A stretch of DNA of 64,000 nt, taken from assembly GCA_002633005.1 (NCBI GenBank), contig NMRA01000451.1, forward strand, positions 39,845 to 103,844. Reading direction: 5' to 3'. Shown here in pieces: positions 33,812-44,249 of the stretch. The notes beneath the pieces are model-generated. The model was not told where the DNA came from. It ran no database searches and saw only the letters and a list, made by a program, of their open reading frames with translations. The stretch is from Phoronis australis (taxonomy: Eukaryota > Phoronida > Phoronidae). Position 1 is the stretch's first letter, and the number at the start of each line of letters is the position of its first letter. Position numbers and translations under genes: made by a program.

Positions 33812-36461
33812 CAGTGGCGGATCTACGGGGGGAGTTCAGGGGGTTTAAACACCCCCCTTTGGCCAGGACCCAAAAATAAAAAACGTCTCCAGCAAAACAA
33901 AAACGGCATCGCCAGCGTGTGTAAACCCCAAGTATACCAACTTGGAAAAAATTTAGGAAAAATGTATTTTTTTGCATTGTGAATTGCTGTCATGAAAATA
34001 AACGCATTTCGAGTTTTCGTGGCTCATCGGCAAAACGCGCGGAGATCAATTGTGCGCGCTCTTCCGTCGACACTTCTGAAGTAGCCAAGCATTTTAGATG
34101 GATCCACCGCTGAAAGAGCAGCTCTATAGCTGATTTCTTTACGTAACTAGCTTCTTTGCTCTAAGATATGTTTTGATTTGATTAGGGGACAAGCTGTGGT
34201 GCCGCAACCCTGATATTCAAGCGAATTGACGTGCAACGTTTTTACCTCATCTGTCATCTTAAATTTGACTGGTATATAGTAAAGTCGTCTTGCGCAATAT
34301 CATACAGTGTACATGTACATGTAATATTTTTGAAAAAAAAACGTTTTCCGAAGAATTGCTATTGTGGCGGGCGCCGTGGTCTGGTCGCGAATCCGTTTGA
34401 AGATGCAATCTAACGAGATATGTCTATACAAGGAATGACCAAAAGGGCACTCACATTGACAAAGTGACAGCATTCGCGAACAGTGTACAGTACCAGAAAT
34501 TGCGGGGAGGCTGTACTTTTACAAGAAAGTCTTGCGGGATTCGTGTGATGTTCAATAGGCCTCCTAAGGAGCACTGGTGCCGACCTCGACACCTACCGTC
34601 TCTCTACCTGCAATAAGCATCACTGTCGTTTTCTATACTGGGAATTTTCGCAGAAAGACCCACCCGACAAAACGCCCGTGCCCATATTTGATGTTAGTAC
34701 TAAGGGTTTCAAGTGTTCAGACATTGGGACGTTTATTTCGAAAATTGCAAGAGATGCAAATAGGTCCTGGGATATTACGTCAAGGTTTGAAGTAGTCCAT
34801 GATGAACGGATCAAATTTAGTTGCGCATGCTGTAAGTCTTTTGAATGGACTTAGCAACCTCAAGGGGCTTAGTGCCAACTGAGCTGCGAAACGAGATGCT
34901 GACATGGTAGGGGCTTACAAGCTCATTGACACAGCAGTTGACGAAGTGCAAGCGTTGGGAACAAACGTCAAAGATGTCTGGGTAGAATGGTTCCAAGTGC
35001 AGCAAACCATTGGATCCGATGTATAGATTCCTCGGCAGTCTAGACAGCAGAAAGATAGGACCAACGTTCCTGGAGAAACACCCAGGTAATAAGTTATAAT
35101 TCCACACAGTTTGTATATAATGTCGTTTTTTATGCTTGTGTACAATGAAAACGAAATAGAAATTATTTTTGGACATGCCAAGTTTATCCAGTACAGCAAA
35201 GGGCCTACGAGCGCACAGAAACTAATTCTGGTTTGTATTTCCACTTGGCTCTATCTGCTTCATATCCAAAATCTATTTCACGTAGTGCGTAGTTAAATCT
35301 GTACTCGATGTTTTTTTCTTCCAGTGAGTACTACAGAACGGTGCGAAACCTCTTCCTAGACAACCTCTCGCAACAGTTGAGCACCAGATGTGTAAAATAC
35401 ACGTATGAGCAACCACTGGGGATTAAAAAGTGTCTAGAGAGAAATTTTCAATTCAAAGTTTTTTGCGAAGTACACTTTAGGTCTCGCGACGGACCAGACC
35501 AGCTTGATTTGTGTAGATATTGAGTTTCAGAGTACTTCTGGTCCGTCGGAGAACTAGTCTTGTGATGTTTTTTACCAAAGTGTGCTTTGTAAAACTATTT
35601 ATCTCAGTCAGTACTGTTTGGTCCCGCGACAACTCGACTATTTTAATAGGGATAATAAGCACAGGTGTACTTTTGGTCTCGTGACAGACCAGGCCAGAGT
35701 TTTTGTGTACTCTCAGTGTATATCTGGTCCCTCTGCGAACTGGTCCTTTTATCCTTTCACCACGGTGTACAGAATGTTTTAGTTTCGTGAAACTGTTTTC
35801 AGATGATTTGTTTCCTGATACAGTTGACGTTTTTTCAATTGTTGTCAACGTGATTCAGCTTAATAAAGTGGTAACTAATTGTTTATTGTCGCTTTTAATA
35901 ATAGACTATGAGCTGAGAGCACCATCGTTCGCCATTTTTTCTAGTAACGAGACAGAACACATGATTATTTCCGGACTAAAAGTACAGGTCTTCGATCTTA
36001 AACAGCGTGAGGCTGTTGCGATCATCTGATATTCGTGCTTTTACGCCCCGTCGGTGCTCCTTATGATCTTGAATATTTGGTACTTGTCTAAACCCCTGTA
36101 TACACACCACACCTTTTTGTATGCTAAAAAAGGTGTGTGTAAGCAGATGTTCCAACAAAAATTTTTGCTGGTGGTGTGACTCATACCCAGATGTGCACAA
36201 ATATGGTTTCACGTAACTTATGAGCCAAGTTCATGTAACGAAATCGAGAAGGGTTTTTAATTATCTTAAGAAAAACTCCAGAGACAGATTAAGTGCCAGA
36301 AACTTACCGAGATGCATGGAAAAATCACTGTTTGGCTACAAAAACAAAAAATATCTTACACGGGAGGGAGGTCTCCCCCCGATCGGCACCACGTGCATCG
36401 GATTCGACCTATGCGGGAATCCTACCCCCCTCCCCTTACTGAAAACGTAGATCCGCCACTG
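33812..36461 (+). mobile_element. hAT-type DNA transposon, 2.65 kb, decayed
   Basis: Perfect 16-bp inverted termini, CAGTGGCGGATCTACG at the left and CGTAGATCCGCCACTG at the right, bound the element. The flanks are ATAGG and ATAGC, a 5-bp duplication with one change; copy 1 of block Q (near 8818) shows the uninterrupted GTTATAGCTC. A decayed transposase frame with one intron lies inside. The terminal GTGGCGGATC type and 5-bp duplication link it to the MITEs at 5435, 18355, 24459 and 37666, which may have been mobilised by a relative of this element. Confidence 0.85.
34530..35523 (+). pseudogene. decayed hAT-family transposase
   Basis: Protein fragments lie in order on the plus strand. At about 34911-35025 the frame reads AYKLIDTAVDEVQALGTN and then VKDVWVEWF, followed by a stop and RQQKDRTNVPGETP. 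An intron with GTAATA donor (after 35085) and TTCTTCCAG acceptor (to 35324) joins this to EYYRTVRNLFLDNLSQQLS. The asparagine-proline spacing followed by YYR and F-LD-L is the signature I associate with the pre-dimerisation region of hAT transposases. Stops at about 34850 and 35020 break the frame, and no C-terminal dimerisation region is recognisable. The catalytic residues cannot be located. It is inactive. Confidence 0.6.
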
Positions 36462-37084
36462 ATAGCTCAAAGCTCAGTTTATCAAGTTGCCTTGAAACAG
36501 TTTGTCATTTTCTGTAGGTGAATTTGTTTAAGCCAAGAAACCCATCCTCGCCTGGGCCAGTAAAGAAATTTACTGATAGTCAGTCTGATGCGGAAAATGG
36601 TGTAAATTAAAAGTTACTTTATTGTTAATGGAATGTTGGTTTGCAGCAACTTTACCAGTTTTGTTTCACTACATTTAAGTCTTCATCCGATTTTCAGTAT
36701 GAAACTAAGAAATGGTATTCGGCATAAAATTTGGTTATTGGTAACACAAAGAAATTACATTTACCTGAGTAGTAACTAGTAGACAAAACAAATATACGCA
36801 TTAGACACATAAAATACGGTGCTTGAGTAAATTACATAATTTGACTGCAAGCAAAGTAGATAAATCAGTACGATTTGTGACATAACCCTTGCATTGCGAA
36901 AATACGTGTTGGGGTAGGCACCTTTTGTTGTAGTTGGTACCTTTGTCGAAGGCCAGCACATCATTACAGTAGACTCTTGCCAGTTCCTCATTTATGACGA
37001 AGAAACCAAAAGTCCTGAAACAAAAATGAAAATAAAATTTTCTTCATAGCCATGTATAAGAGAAAAAATTCTAGTGTGCTTCAA
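36462..37084. repeat. paralogous block Q, copy 2, right part
   Basis: This resumes the match to copy 1 (8820-9405) immediately after the hAT element: AGCTCAAAGCTCAGTTTATCAAGTTG against AGCTCAAGCCTCAGCTTATCAAGTTG. Confidence 0.7.
36895..37014 (-). pseudogene. candidate exon, unknown protein (copy 2, frameshifted)
   Basis: This is the counterpart of 9200-9325. The acceptor TTTCAG is at 37015-37020 and the reading TFGFFVINEELARVYCNDV follows. Near the end an extra base relative to copy 1 (CAACACGTATTTTCG against CAACATATTTTCG) shifts the frame. Because earlier differences from copy 1 are mostly conservative, the gene was probably under selection before this copy decayed. Confidence 0.4.
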
Positions 37085-37665
37085 AAGCTAATTTGCCAAT
37101 TCTGATGCTAGGATTCTGTAACAGCTGACATTCAAGGGTGATAGATGATTTTCGAAGCACTCTTTAGGCCCTTTGCCATGTAAACTGATGGATTGCGTTC
37201 CTGATAAAGTGAGTCTGCAAGGGCCTAGTCACACACTTAAATTCCAAGAAAGGGTACATAAGTTAAAAGCAAGCACTGTCATTAACCTTCCCCTGTCCCT
37301 AGCCCTTCATTTACCCAATCGAGACCATACCATTGATAATACAAGATGTAACCTGCTCGACCTTTATTAATGCTACTACTGATCTGCCTTTGGCTATACC
37401 CTTTTGCCTTTGAGGAGGTCCCATTCATACTATATTGTCCTGTAATGATGTGACCACTCCCAGTGTCCTACAATTTTACAGATATCTCCAATGAATAACA
37501 GGCATCAAATTTGTTGCATCCCATTCCCAACCACGGTTTTGTATGACCTCTTTTCTCGCAACAAGCTTCAGTCTACCAGCACTTCCCAAGTTTGCTTGCA
37601 TTCAATCAGAGGCTTCATCACTGATCCAGTGGTTTGTGTTCAAGTGGACTAGCTTGCTTACTAGT

Positions 37666-38087
37666 CAGTGGTGGATTTAGAGGGGGGCAAGGGGGTCATA
37701 CCCTCCCTAAAATTCTCCTAGCATCCATTTGGCAGTTCGGGGGTGCAAACGTTTGGCGAACTAAATCCAGGCCAATACTCTGCCCTGTTCCCCCAACTCA
37801 AAATCCTGGATCTTCCCCAGGGGCGGATCCAGGATTTTGAGTTAGGGTGGGTCAGGGCACAGGAATAACCATAATTTCGCGACATGCTCGCCCCCAGCGT
37901 GATGTAGGTACTCCGGGGTCTCGAATTTTTGGGTTTGTGCACCTTATAACTAAAAAAAAACGTAAACGGTAAACGGGGTTTGTTCAAGGAGCAGTCGCAC
38001 CCCGAAGTGCCAAATGGTATCTGGGAGAATTTTACGAGGGGCTATGACCCCCTTGGGCCCCCCTCTAAATCCACCGCTGTGCCCCTG
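37666..38087. mobile_element. hAT-like MITE with internal near-perfect palindrome
   Basis: The element starts CAGTGGTGGATTTAG and ends CTAAATCCACCGCTGTGCCCCTG. The flanking 5-bp repeat CTAGT is perfect (37661-37665 and 38088-38092). Block R copy 1 has a single CTAGT at the same place (21448-21452), the empty site. At 37791-37847 the sequence CTCAAAATCCTGGATC is followed after 13 bp by its complement, giving 22-bp arms with one mismatch. This may be a second MITE end inserted head-to-head. Confidence 0.85.
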
Positions 38088-38589
38088 CTAGTACAATATA
38101 CGAGTATAGAGACCCTGGTAATAGACGATGTTTTTCTTATGGCAATGAAAAACCACGAGTAGTTTTGCAATTCAAGTCCAAAGTCTGAAAACTGCCAGCA
38201 GGAAGAAATTCAATTCACGACCATCGAGTGACAAACAGGGTCTATCCAACCACAATAACATTACACTCTTTTTCAGTTGCAGCATTGATAGACCTAGGGC
38301 TAGGGCTAGAGATAGTCTTTTTGGTGCAAATCTGTATACTAAATATACTACCCTGGCTGTGTGAATTTCGGGGTCTATTGAAAAAAATCACGCATTGGTA
38401 CCTAGCTGTATAGGCCATAGTCCCAGCTCTCCTATCTTTCACCTCCGTGGCCACTTTCTGGGGGCAACGGGAAAGTTGCATCAGGCCCATCTACAGATGT
38501 TCAAAAGTCAATTTCAAAAAAGTTCCCAAGAATACACATGCACGTTTAGTAAGAATTTAATTTAAAAGTTGGCAAAAATATTAACTCAA

Positions 38590-39190
38590 CTAATATGTTA
38601 GCCACCAGGTGTCAGTGCAAAATGATCCGTACAGCCAATCAAATGCCAGGAAAATATTGTGTCCATACCTTTCCCCTTAAAAAGTCGTCTGCTTGGCATG
38701 AAAAACCTTCATCAGAGGACAGTCAGCTGATGTTACTGCTACTGACTACATTGGATTTTATTAATTCTTGGAAGGGTGTGCAAGTATTAGGCAATTACCA
38801 AGGGCCAAGGCTCAAAAACCAGCAGGCAGCAGTTAGGAATTGAAGAAAGCCAAATCAAGTGGTCACGATTGTCATCGTACTGAAACATTTCTTGGTACAT
38901 TCCTGAATCAATTTGTGTTTCGCAAAGAACAGTTTTGGGACAGCTGGGACTTTGCTGAAACCATGAATTGTTCAACGAGTGTGCGACTTCACAATAGACT
39001 GGCAAGATGTCTGCCCCTTGTTGCATTCATGTGTCAGCTTCTGCTCAAATTTCTGAGCTAGAATTTTCAGATATAACCTGGTGTAAGGCTACTGCAAACA
39101 AACGTATCAACATTGAGTGCAAGAGAAGTATCATTTCTGAAAAGTTTTTAAGTGTTTGTGAAAGAACAGAGCTCTTGTCATGTGCGCATC
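38590..39190 (+). pseudogene. coding-like relic, unknown family, one-base frameshift
   Basis: Frames 38595-38843 and 38840-39061 read as one protein if a single base lost at 38834-38836 (AATTGAAG) is allowed for. The first contains SSEDSQLMLLLLTTLDFINSW and GNYQGPRLKNQQAAVRN; the second begins KKAKSSGHDCHRTETFLGT and contains FRKEQFWDSWDFAET. Composition and length are convincingly protein-like, but I do not recognise the family. It is absent from block R copy 1, so it arrived in copy 2 as an insertion (transposon or retrocopy). A C-rich and G-rich MITE-like sequence at 39186-39425 interrupts what follows. Confidence 0.45.
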
Positions 39191-39860
39191 CAGGGGTGGG
39201 GGGCTGGGGGGCTTGAACGAGCCTCCCCCATTTGGTAAAGTGGGTAAAAAAGTTTGCCTCAGAGAAAAATACTCCGAAAAAGCAGAAAATGAGACAAAAG
39301 TTCACTAAACAGGTAGGAACTACCAAAATTCGACGAACGCACAATTCATAGCTCTGGAGTACCCCGTGAATCTTAATAAATGTCCACATTCTCAAAAACT
39401 CGAGGCCCCCCCCCCCCTTTAGGCTCGGTGCGTGCATGCTTCTATCACAAGCAGTTACAGACATTTAACGGATGTAACAGAATTGAAAGAGCTCTTAAAA
39501 AAGAAAAAGACCAAGCTGATTATGGAAATAATGTTGAGCCCACTAGAAAATTAAGGAGATTGTCACTGTCAGTTACATGTACATTTAACAGTGCTCAAAG
39601 AAATACACCCAACATGTCTTGCCACCACAATTATGAACCATTTGCCACAAATCAACTTTCACCACAGGGGAACTTCACAAGCAAAAGAAAACTTGAAAAC
39701 CGCACAGCATTATGGGCAACATTCGTTTGTTTTGATAACGCAGATTTTAAGAAAATGAAAAATAAAGAAAAATATGTACAGGCAGTAGATCGACCCCACA
39801 CTTACGAAAAGTTCTAATTAAGTGCCAGAGAGTATGTTTCAATGTTTTTAAAACGTTTAA

Positions 39861-40572
39861 AAACGGGTCATATGGCTTTAGGGTTCCGGGTCACAACAAC
39901 TTCTGTTACTCACCACAGATGGCGCATCGTTAATTCGGAAAAAGAAATATCTGGGTGAACAACGAAGATGCTTTTCAATGAAATGCAGTGGTGAACAATG
40001 GTGAGGCGATGACTTTATTTTTTCTGAGTAGTACGTAAAAGGGGGGCACAAGCATCCCAAGCATCCTGAATTAATATATGTAAACAAGTAAGGTGTTTGG
40101 TCCGAGTCTGTTAATGTTCTATTGGAGATTTTGCAATAGTACACACCACCGATGACCGCTTACAAAATTTGGAATCCAGACACTCCCTACGAAAAAACCC
40201 ATATTATTTTGAGTGAGGTATCCGGACGAATATTGCGGTGAAGTTATGTGTCTTGTCGTTTTTTATTCTTGAAAATTCTGTTTCGTATCAAACATAAACG
40301 AAACTCAAGATCTTTAACTGGGTTTGGCTGAGACCCATGTATGAACAGAACATTTCATATCACGACTTTTAAAGTGAATTACAGAATAGAATAGCAGTGC
40401 AACAAATATGTGTAATAGTGATCAAAAGAAGTCAAGACATTACATCTTTTTGTCATCATGACTGCCCCACTAACGGTATGCTTCCAGGGGCGTGCAAAAG
40501 TATCATGGAATTTTATAAAAACAAAAATAGCACTACCTGTAGGTTGTGCAGCATACATAACATTCATATTAA
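39861..40572. other. no gene seen
   Basis: I see no feature I can support between the end of block R and the start of block S copy 2. Confidence 0.35.
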
Positions 40573-41650
40573 GTATCAGTCCACGGATCGACTGACCACA
40601 GTACAGCCAACAAGCGGCAAGGTGGGGGGTCAGCCATTCAGAACCATGTTCAGTCTAATAAACCACATTATGGATGAGAGAAATTGGGTGAAGTATTGCA
40701 CCACAAAGTTTGGTGGTTTAGAAGATAACACAGTAGTCTTCTGGAGGCTAAAATGAGGAAATTTCTTGATGCGGAATGGGTCATTTTTGACTACATTTTC
40801 TACTGCAGGTTCTGCTTCAAACAGAATCATTTATGAATAATTTTGATATCACATGATATATTCATGACCAATGTAAGCAAAACCGGTGCCAACACTAAAA
40901 TATCGGTTACCATGGTAACACTGGAGCTGTTTCCGAGGAGGTACATTTCATGCTCGTGAAAAAACAGCTGCAGTAACTTATATCGTCCTTATAGCGAAGC
41001 TTCCCCCACGAGAAAACAATAACGTGGGCATGTAGAAGACCCCATACCCTTAAAATTAATGCAAAAAAATTGTCACCCCTTCAAACAGGCTTCATAATAG
41101 GTGTCTGAATGTCACTATTTTCAGACCGCACATTGTGTATTTGTCATGTTAAACCAGTCACTAGTTGTGTGCCGTTAGTACGCATTAAAATGCCGCAATT
41201 GGTTTGCTTAAATGTTTATAATTAATTTCAAGGACACAAGCAGTTCCCACTAAAATAGGAAATTATACTAGATTTGTTCATCTAAGTCACTGAATACCAA
41301 ACTGAGGCATACAACATTCTTTAGTTGAATGATGGCTGATCTAAAGTGCAGGATTTGTGAATCTGGCACTGACAATCGCATCAAATATGGAATTTTTACA
41401 AATTGTCGAGAGAAAAAACTTTGAAAAACCACAAAAGACTTAACGAGACATTTGAGAACCTTAAAAGTGAGGGGAGATGATGTGAAGGAGGTGGAACGTG
41501 TCATTCTGAGCAGTCTGTCTGCCTCGGGCTCGGAGAGGTGCAGCACGCAGCATGAGCTAGATAATCTACCGCAGTAGATTCACTTGCATCGATAGAACCC
41601 TCGTCATACATTGGCGTTGCCAAAGGCACTGGATACATCCACTGCAAACA
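40573..41650. repeat. paralogous block S, copy 2, with relic exon
   Basis: The block is colinear with 9866-11010. At 41332 an ATG starts MADLKCRICESGTDNRIKYG and continues to a stop at about 41428. A shifted frame then reads KDLTRHLRTLKVRGDD and VERVILSSLSA (about 41436-41525). The two C-x2-C/C cysteines suggest a small metal-binding N-terminus, but no family is recognised. A frameshift separates the two parts here; copy 1 has different breaks. Confidence 0.55.
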
Positions 41651-41840
41651 CATAGGCGGATTTAGGGGGGGGCAGCGGGCTCGAGCCCTCCCCCCTTCTC
41701 CTTGGCTGCCGCAAAAAATTTAACAGCAACAGCGTAGGGAAATGTTGAGTTTATTAATTAACCCCACTAATTAAATTTATACGGATGAAACAAGATTTCA
41801 GTGTATGCAGTTTTAGTGTTTGGGGGGCTCAGACCCAATT
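41651..41840. mobile_element. partial hAT-like MITE (left end only)
   Basis: CATAGGCGGATTTAGGGGGGGGCAGCGGG starts exactly where similarity of block S to copy 1 stops, and it resembles the other CAGTGGCGGAT-type ends. A clear matching right end was not found, so the end coordinate is approximate. Confidence 0.4.
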
Positions 41841-42327
41841 TCAAGTGTCAAATTCGGAACACGGCGCATTCGTAACGGAACTATGGCTAAGGATAGGCTC
41901 TCCCGCAATATCCCAGGCGACCGGCAGTAGCGCTGCGCACTATGACTCCGTTTCCGTCTTCTGCTCCACTGTGCAATGAAGAAAATTTACTTCATTTTTT
42001 AAAGAAAATGGAACCTGAGTGACGATGAAAAAACAGAAGCTGCTGGTAAGATGTGAATTTTAATCGAAGACTCATAATTCTCTGTTTGTCAAACCTTAAC
42101 TTATGACAATTTCCAAAGCAATCCCGTCATTATTGCCAACAGAAAAACGGATTTGGTCCTTTGGGCATTTGAAGACTATTTTAAATACAACAACTTTGTT
42201 AAGAACTAATTGCACAAAATATATATATTTTTGTAATAAGCATTACAAAAAGAAGTTGGTTTCGCGCGCAAACGCTGTGGACCATAAACAAGTAAGCCTA
42301 GGTCTCTTACTATAAGATTTGTAGTCA

Positions 42328-42402
42328 AATCTTGGTGGTGTAGTGGTAAACCACGCGCGCTCTATCCGATCCACCAGGTCGCGAGTTCGAGTCTATGGTA
42401 TC
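42328..42402 (+). repeat. tRNA-derived SINE head or tRNA pseudogene
   Basis: An A-box-like TGGTGTAGTGGT (42332-42343) and a B-box-like GAGTTCGAGTC (42383-42393) are spaced as in a tRNA gene. The intervening sequence does not fold into a standard anticodon arm, and the acceptor stem is poor. A tRNA-derived SINE fragment or a tRNA pseudogene is the better reading. Confidence 0.5.
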
Positions 42403-42450
42403 ATGGTGGTATTCGCAGTTTTTCCTGTTTGACGTGTTCTCCGTTTTTAT

Positions 42451-42651
42451 TTGCCTTTTTTTCTTGTACAATACTTCGGGAATCAAGGAAAATGCTTGAT
42501 TTTTAGGGGAAAGTATTTGCCAAAGATTATCACAACAGGTCCAAAGTACTTTGTTGAGACCGGCCACTCTCAGCAAATGTGGGAAACTGAAACAGCTGTC
42601 GTTACAAAAATTAAAAGAGCAAAGAGGAAAGATTGCGAAACTATAAAGTAG
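42451..42651 (+). pseudogene. relic exon paralogous to 11708-11830
   Basis: The plus frame reads RGKYLPKIITTGPKYFVE and then, after a CTCTCAG acceptor-like site, QMWETETAVVTKIKRAKR and a stop. The first part matches KKYLPKIT in the 11501-11767 exon and the second matches the start of the 11780-11903 exon. The intron-like stretch between them has shrunk. No family is recognised. Confidence 0.35.
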
Positions 42652-42659
42652 GCCGAGAA

Positions 42660-44219
42660 CATAACCCCATGATTACGACCAAGATGACGGTGAGTGTTAA
42701 ATTTTTCCTGGGAGTATGATAAATTGATGCAAGTCACTGAGTCAATGCCTCAATAGGAAGCAGGTCACTTCATACCCAAGTCAACACGTACCCAAGTCAA
42801 ATTTCAAAATTATTTCAAAACTATGTAATTTGGCAAAGCAGTGATTAAAATCAATCATCATATTTATGCAAAACGACTCAATATTACCAGTTATTTAGTG
42901 AATGAAAATGAAAGTATTAGTAATGTTTTTAGCAGGGGTACTAATTGACTTGGGTGCGAGTTGGCTAAGGTACGAACTGACCGGAAAGCCCTCATATGCA
43001 CAGCTGGTAAAAAGACTGTGTTCCCTGGATTCTGGATTCTGTGTCTGGCCTGTTTGTGTTTGAATCGAGCATCCAAATAATTCACTGAATAATCGGCCCG
43101 TGTGATGGCATTCAAATGCAGGTAGGATACATAATCCAGTAACAAGGTGACCATTTCATTCAGCGTATATTGTTATTTTCTCAGTAACCATAACTCTGGG
43201 CACGGTGTAAGATATCTGTCAAAATTATACTTTTTGTAATGTCCAGTTGTGGGGGAGAGGTAATCTCCATACTCGAGGCTCAGCTCGAAAACTGACCAAT
43301 TGCATGCCACAATTCTGGTACATTCAGTAGAATTGTGCACTGTGGATAGTTAGGCTTTGAGTCTGAGTTTGGAGATTACACCCTGGGCCCAGGTGATTTG
43401 CCATCAATGTCATTATTGAAATCAAATAGATGTTAGAATGCCGTGCAGTTACCGACGAATGAAAATATAAAATAGTCCATAGCACACCCTTGACAAAGAG
43501 TGCATCGCTCGAAACGTGGAGATATTTTAATATATTTTAGTACCGACGCTCGTCGTTTTAGTTTTACCAGTTCTACTATAATGTAATTATTGACTACAGA
43601 ATGCACCTATATCTGGAGCACAACCTTTAACATTTTCAAGCTACTTTTACTCTCAGGTTTTGCTAAAAGGCGCATAGGTGCCTGAATTTCAGATGTAGGT
43701 GCAGCTTCACACATATGGTTGAAGAATAACAAACCACATAGCAAATGTTTTGAGAACAGTCATTTTTATTGAGTTTTTGCTCATTCAACATAGTTTGTTG
43801 TTGGTTTGCTTTTAAAGTTATTTTGTACAGTGTTGTTGGAACACTATCTTCAAAAGTTCTACTTTTATGTGTTTTTGAAATACAAAATTTATTTGAGTGA
43901 AAGTACAATTTAGAATACTTGCATGATTGTAAAGACTTGTTTGCATATCTGAAATTGTATGTTAATTTTCAAACAAAAATTTGTTTTCAAGACCATTCTG
44001 CATACAAACCCATGGGTGTCTTTTTCACTTTTGAGCACATCACGCTGGGCCGTGTATATGGATGTCTTACTTTGAGTGTTTACTATCTGTCTTTTGATCA
44101 TTATTTGTACTTCCTTTCAGTTCTTGTAATAAAAAATTGAGTACATGTCAACATCTATCATTTTGTAGGACATGCCTACAATGCTTTCCATATTTTTAAA
44201 CTCTGACAACAGTTTTTAT
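42660..44219. other. no gene seen; contains a ribozyme-like motif
   Basis: Apart from the motif at 43489-43516 I see no supportable feature. The short frames at 43663-44140 lack family or splice signals. Confidence 0.35.
43489..43516 (+). ncRNA. degenerate hammerhead-ribozyme-like motif
   Basis: CTTGACAAA is followed by a short hairpin (GAGTG, loop CAT, CGCTC) and CGAAAC. This is the order of the hammerhead core: CUGANGA, stem II, GAAA. The first core box is degenerate (TTGACAA), so self-cleavage is unlikely. Related CTTGACAAAGAG...CTCGAAACG strings occur at the ends of some invertebrate retroelements, so this may mark an old retroelement end. Confidence 0.35.
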
Positions 44220-44249
44220 TTTTAATTTGCTTGGTTGTAGGTGGGTTGT

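Larger units (their letters stand above)
37085..39860. repeat. paralogous block R, copy 2, with insertions
   Basis: The block is colinear with 20845-22035 but carries a MITE at 37666-38087 and a coding-like insertion of roughly 1.3 kb between about 38300 and 39690. It continues directly from block Q here, whereas in the first set R lies about 11 kb away from Q. The two sets therefore differ by rearrangement. Confidence 0.65.

Noticed and set aside
39186-39425. Complete MITE with C-run and G-run arms
   Set aside because: G-rich and C-rich ends pair loosely but exact termini and a target duplication could not be defined.
42328-42402. Functional tRNA gene
   Set aside because: A and B boxes are present but the anticodon arm and acceptor stem do not form. 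Kept only as a SINE or pseudogene.
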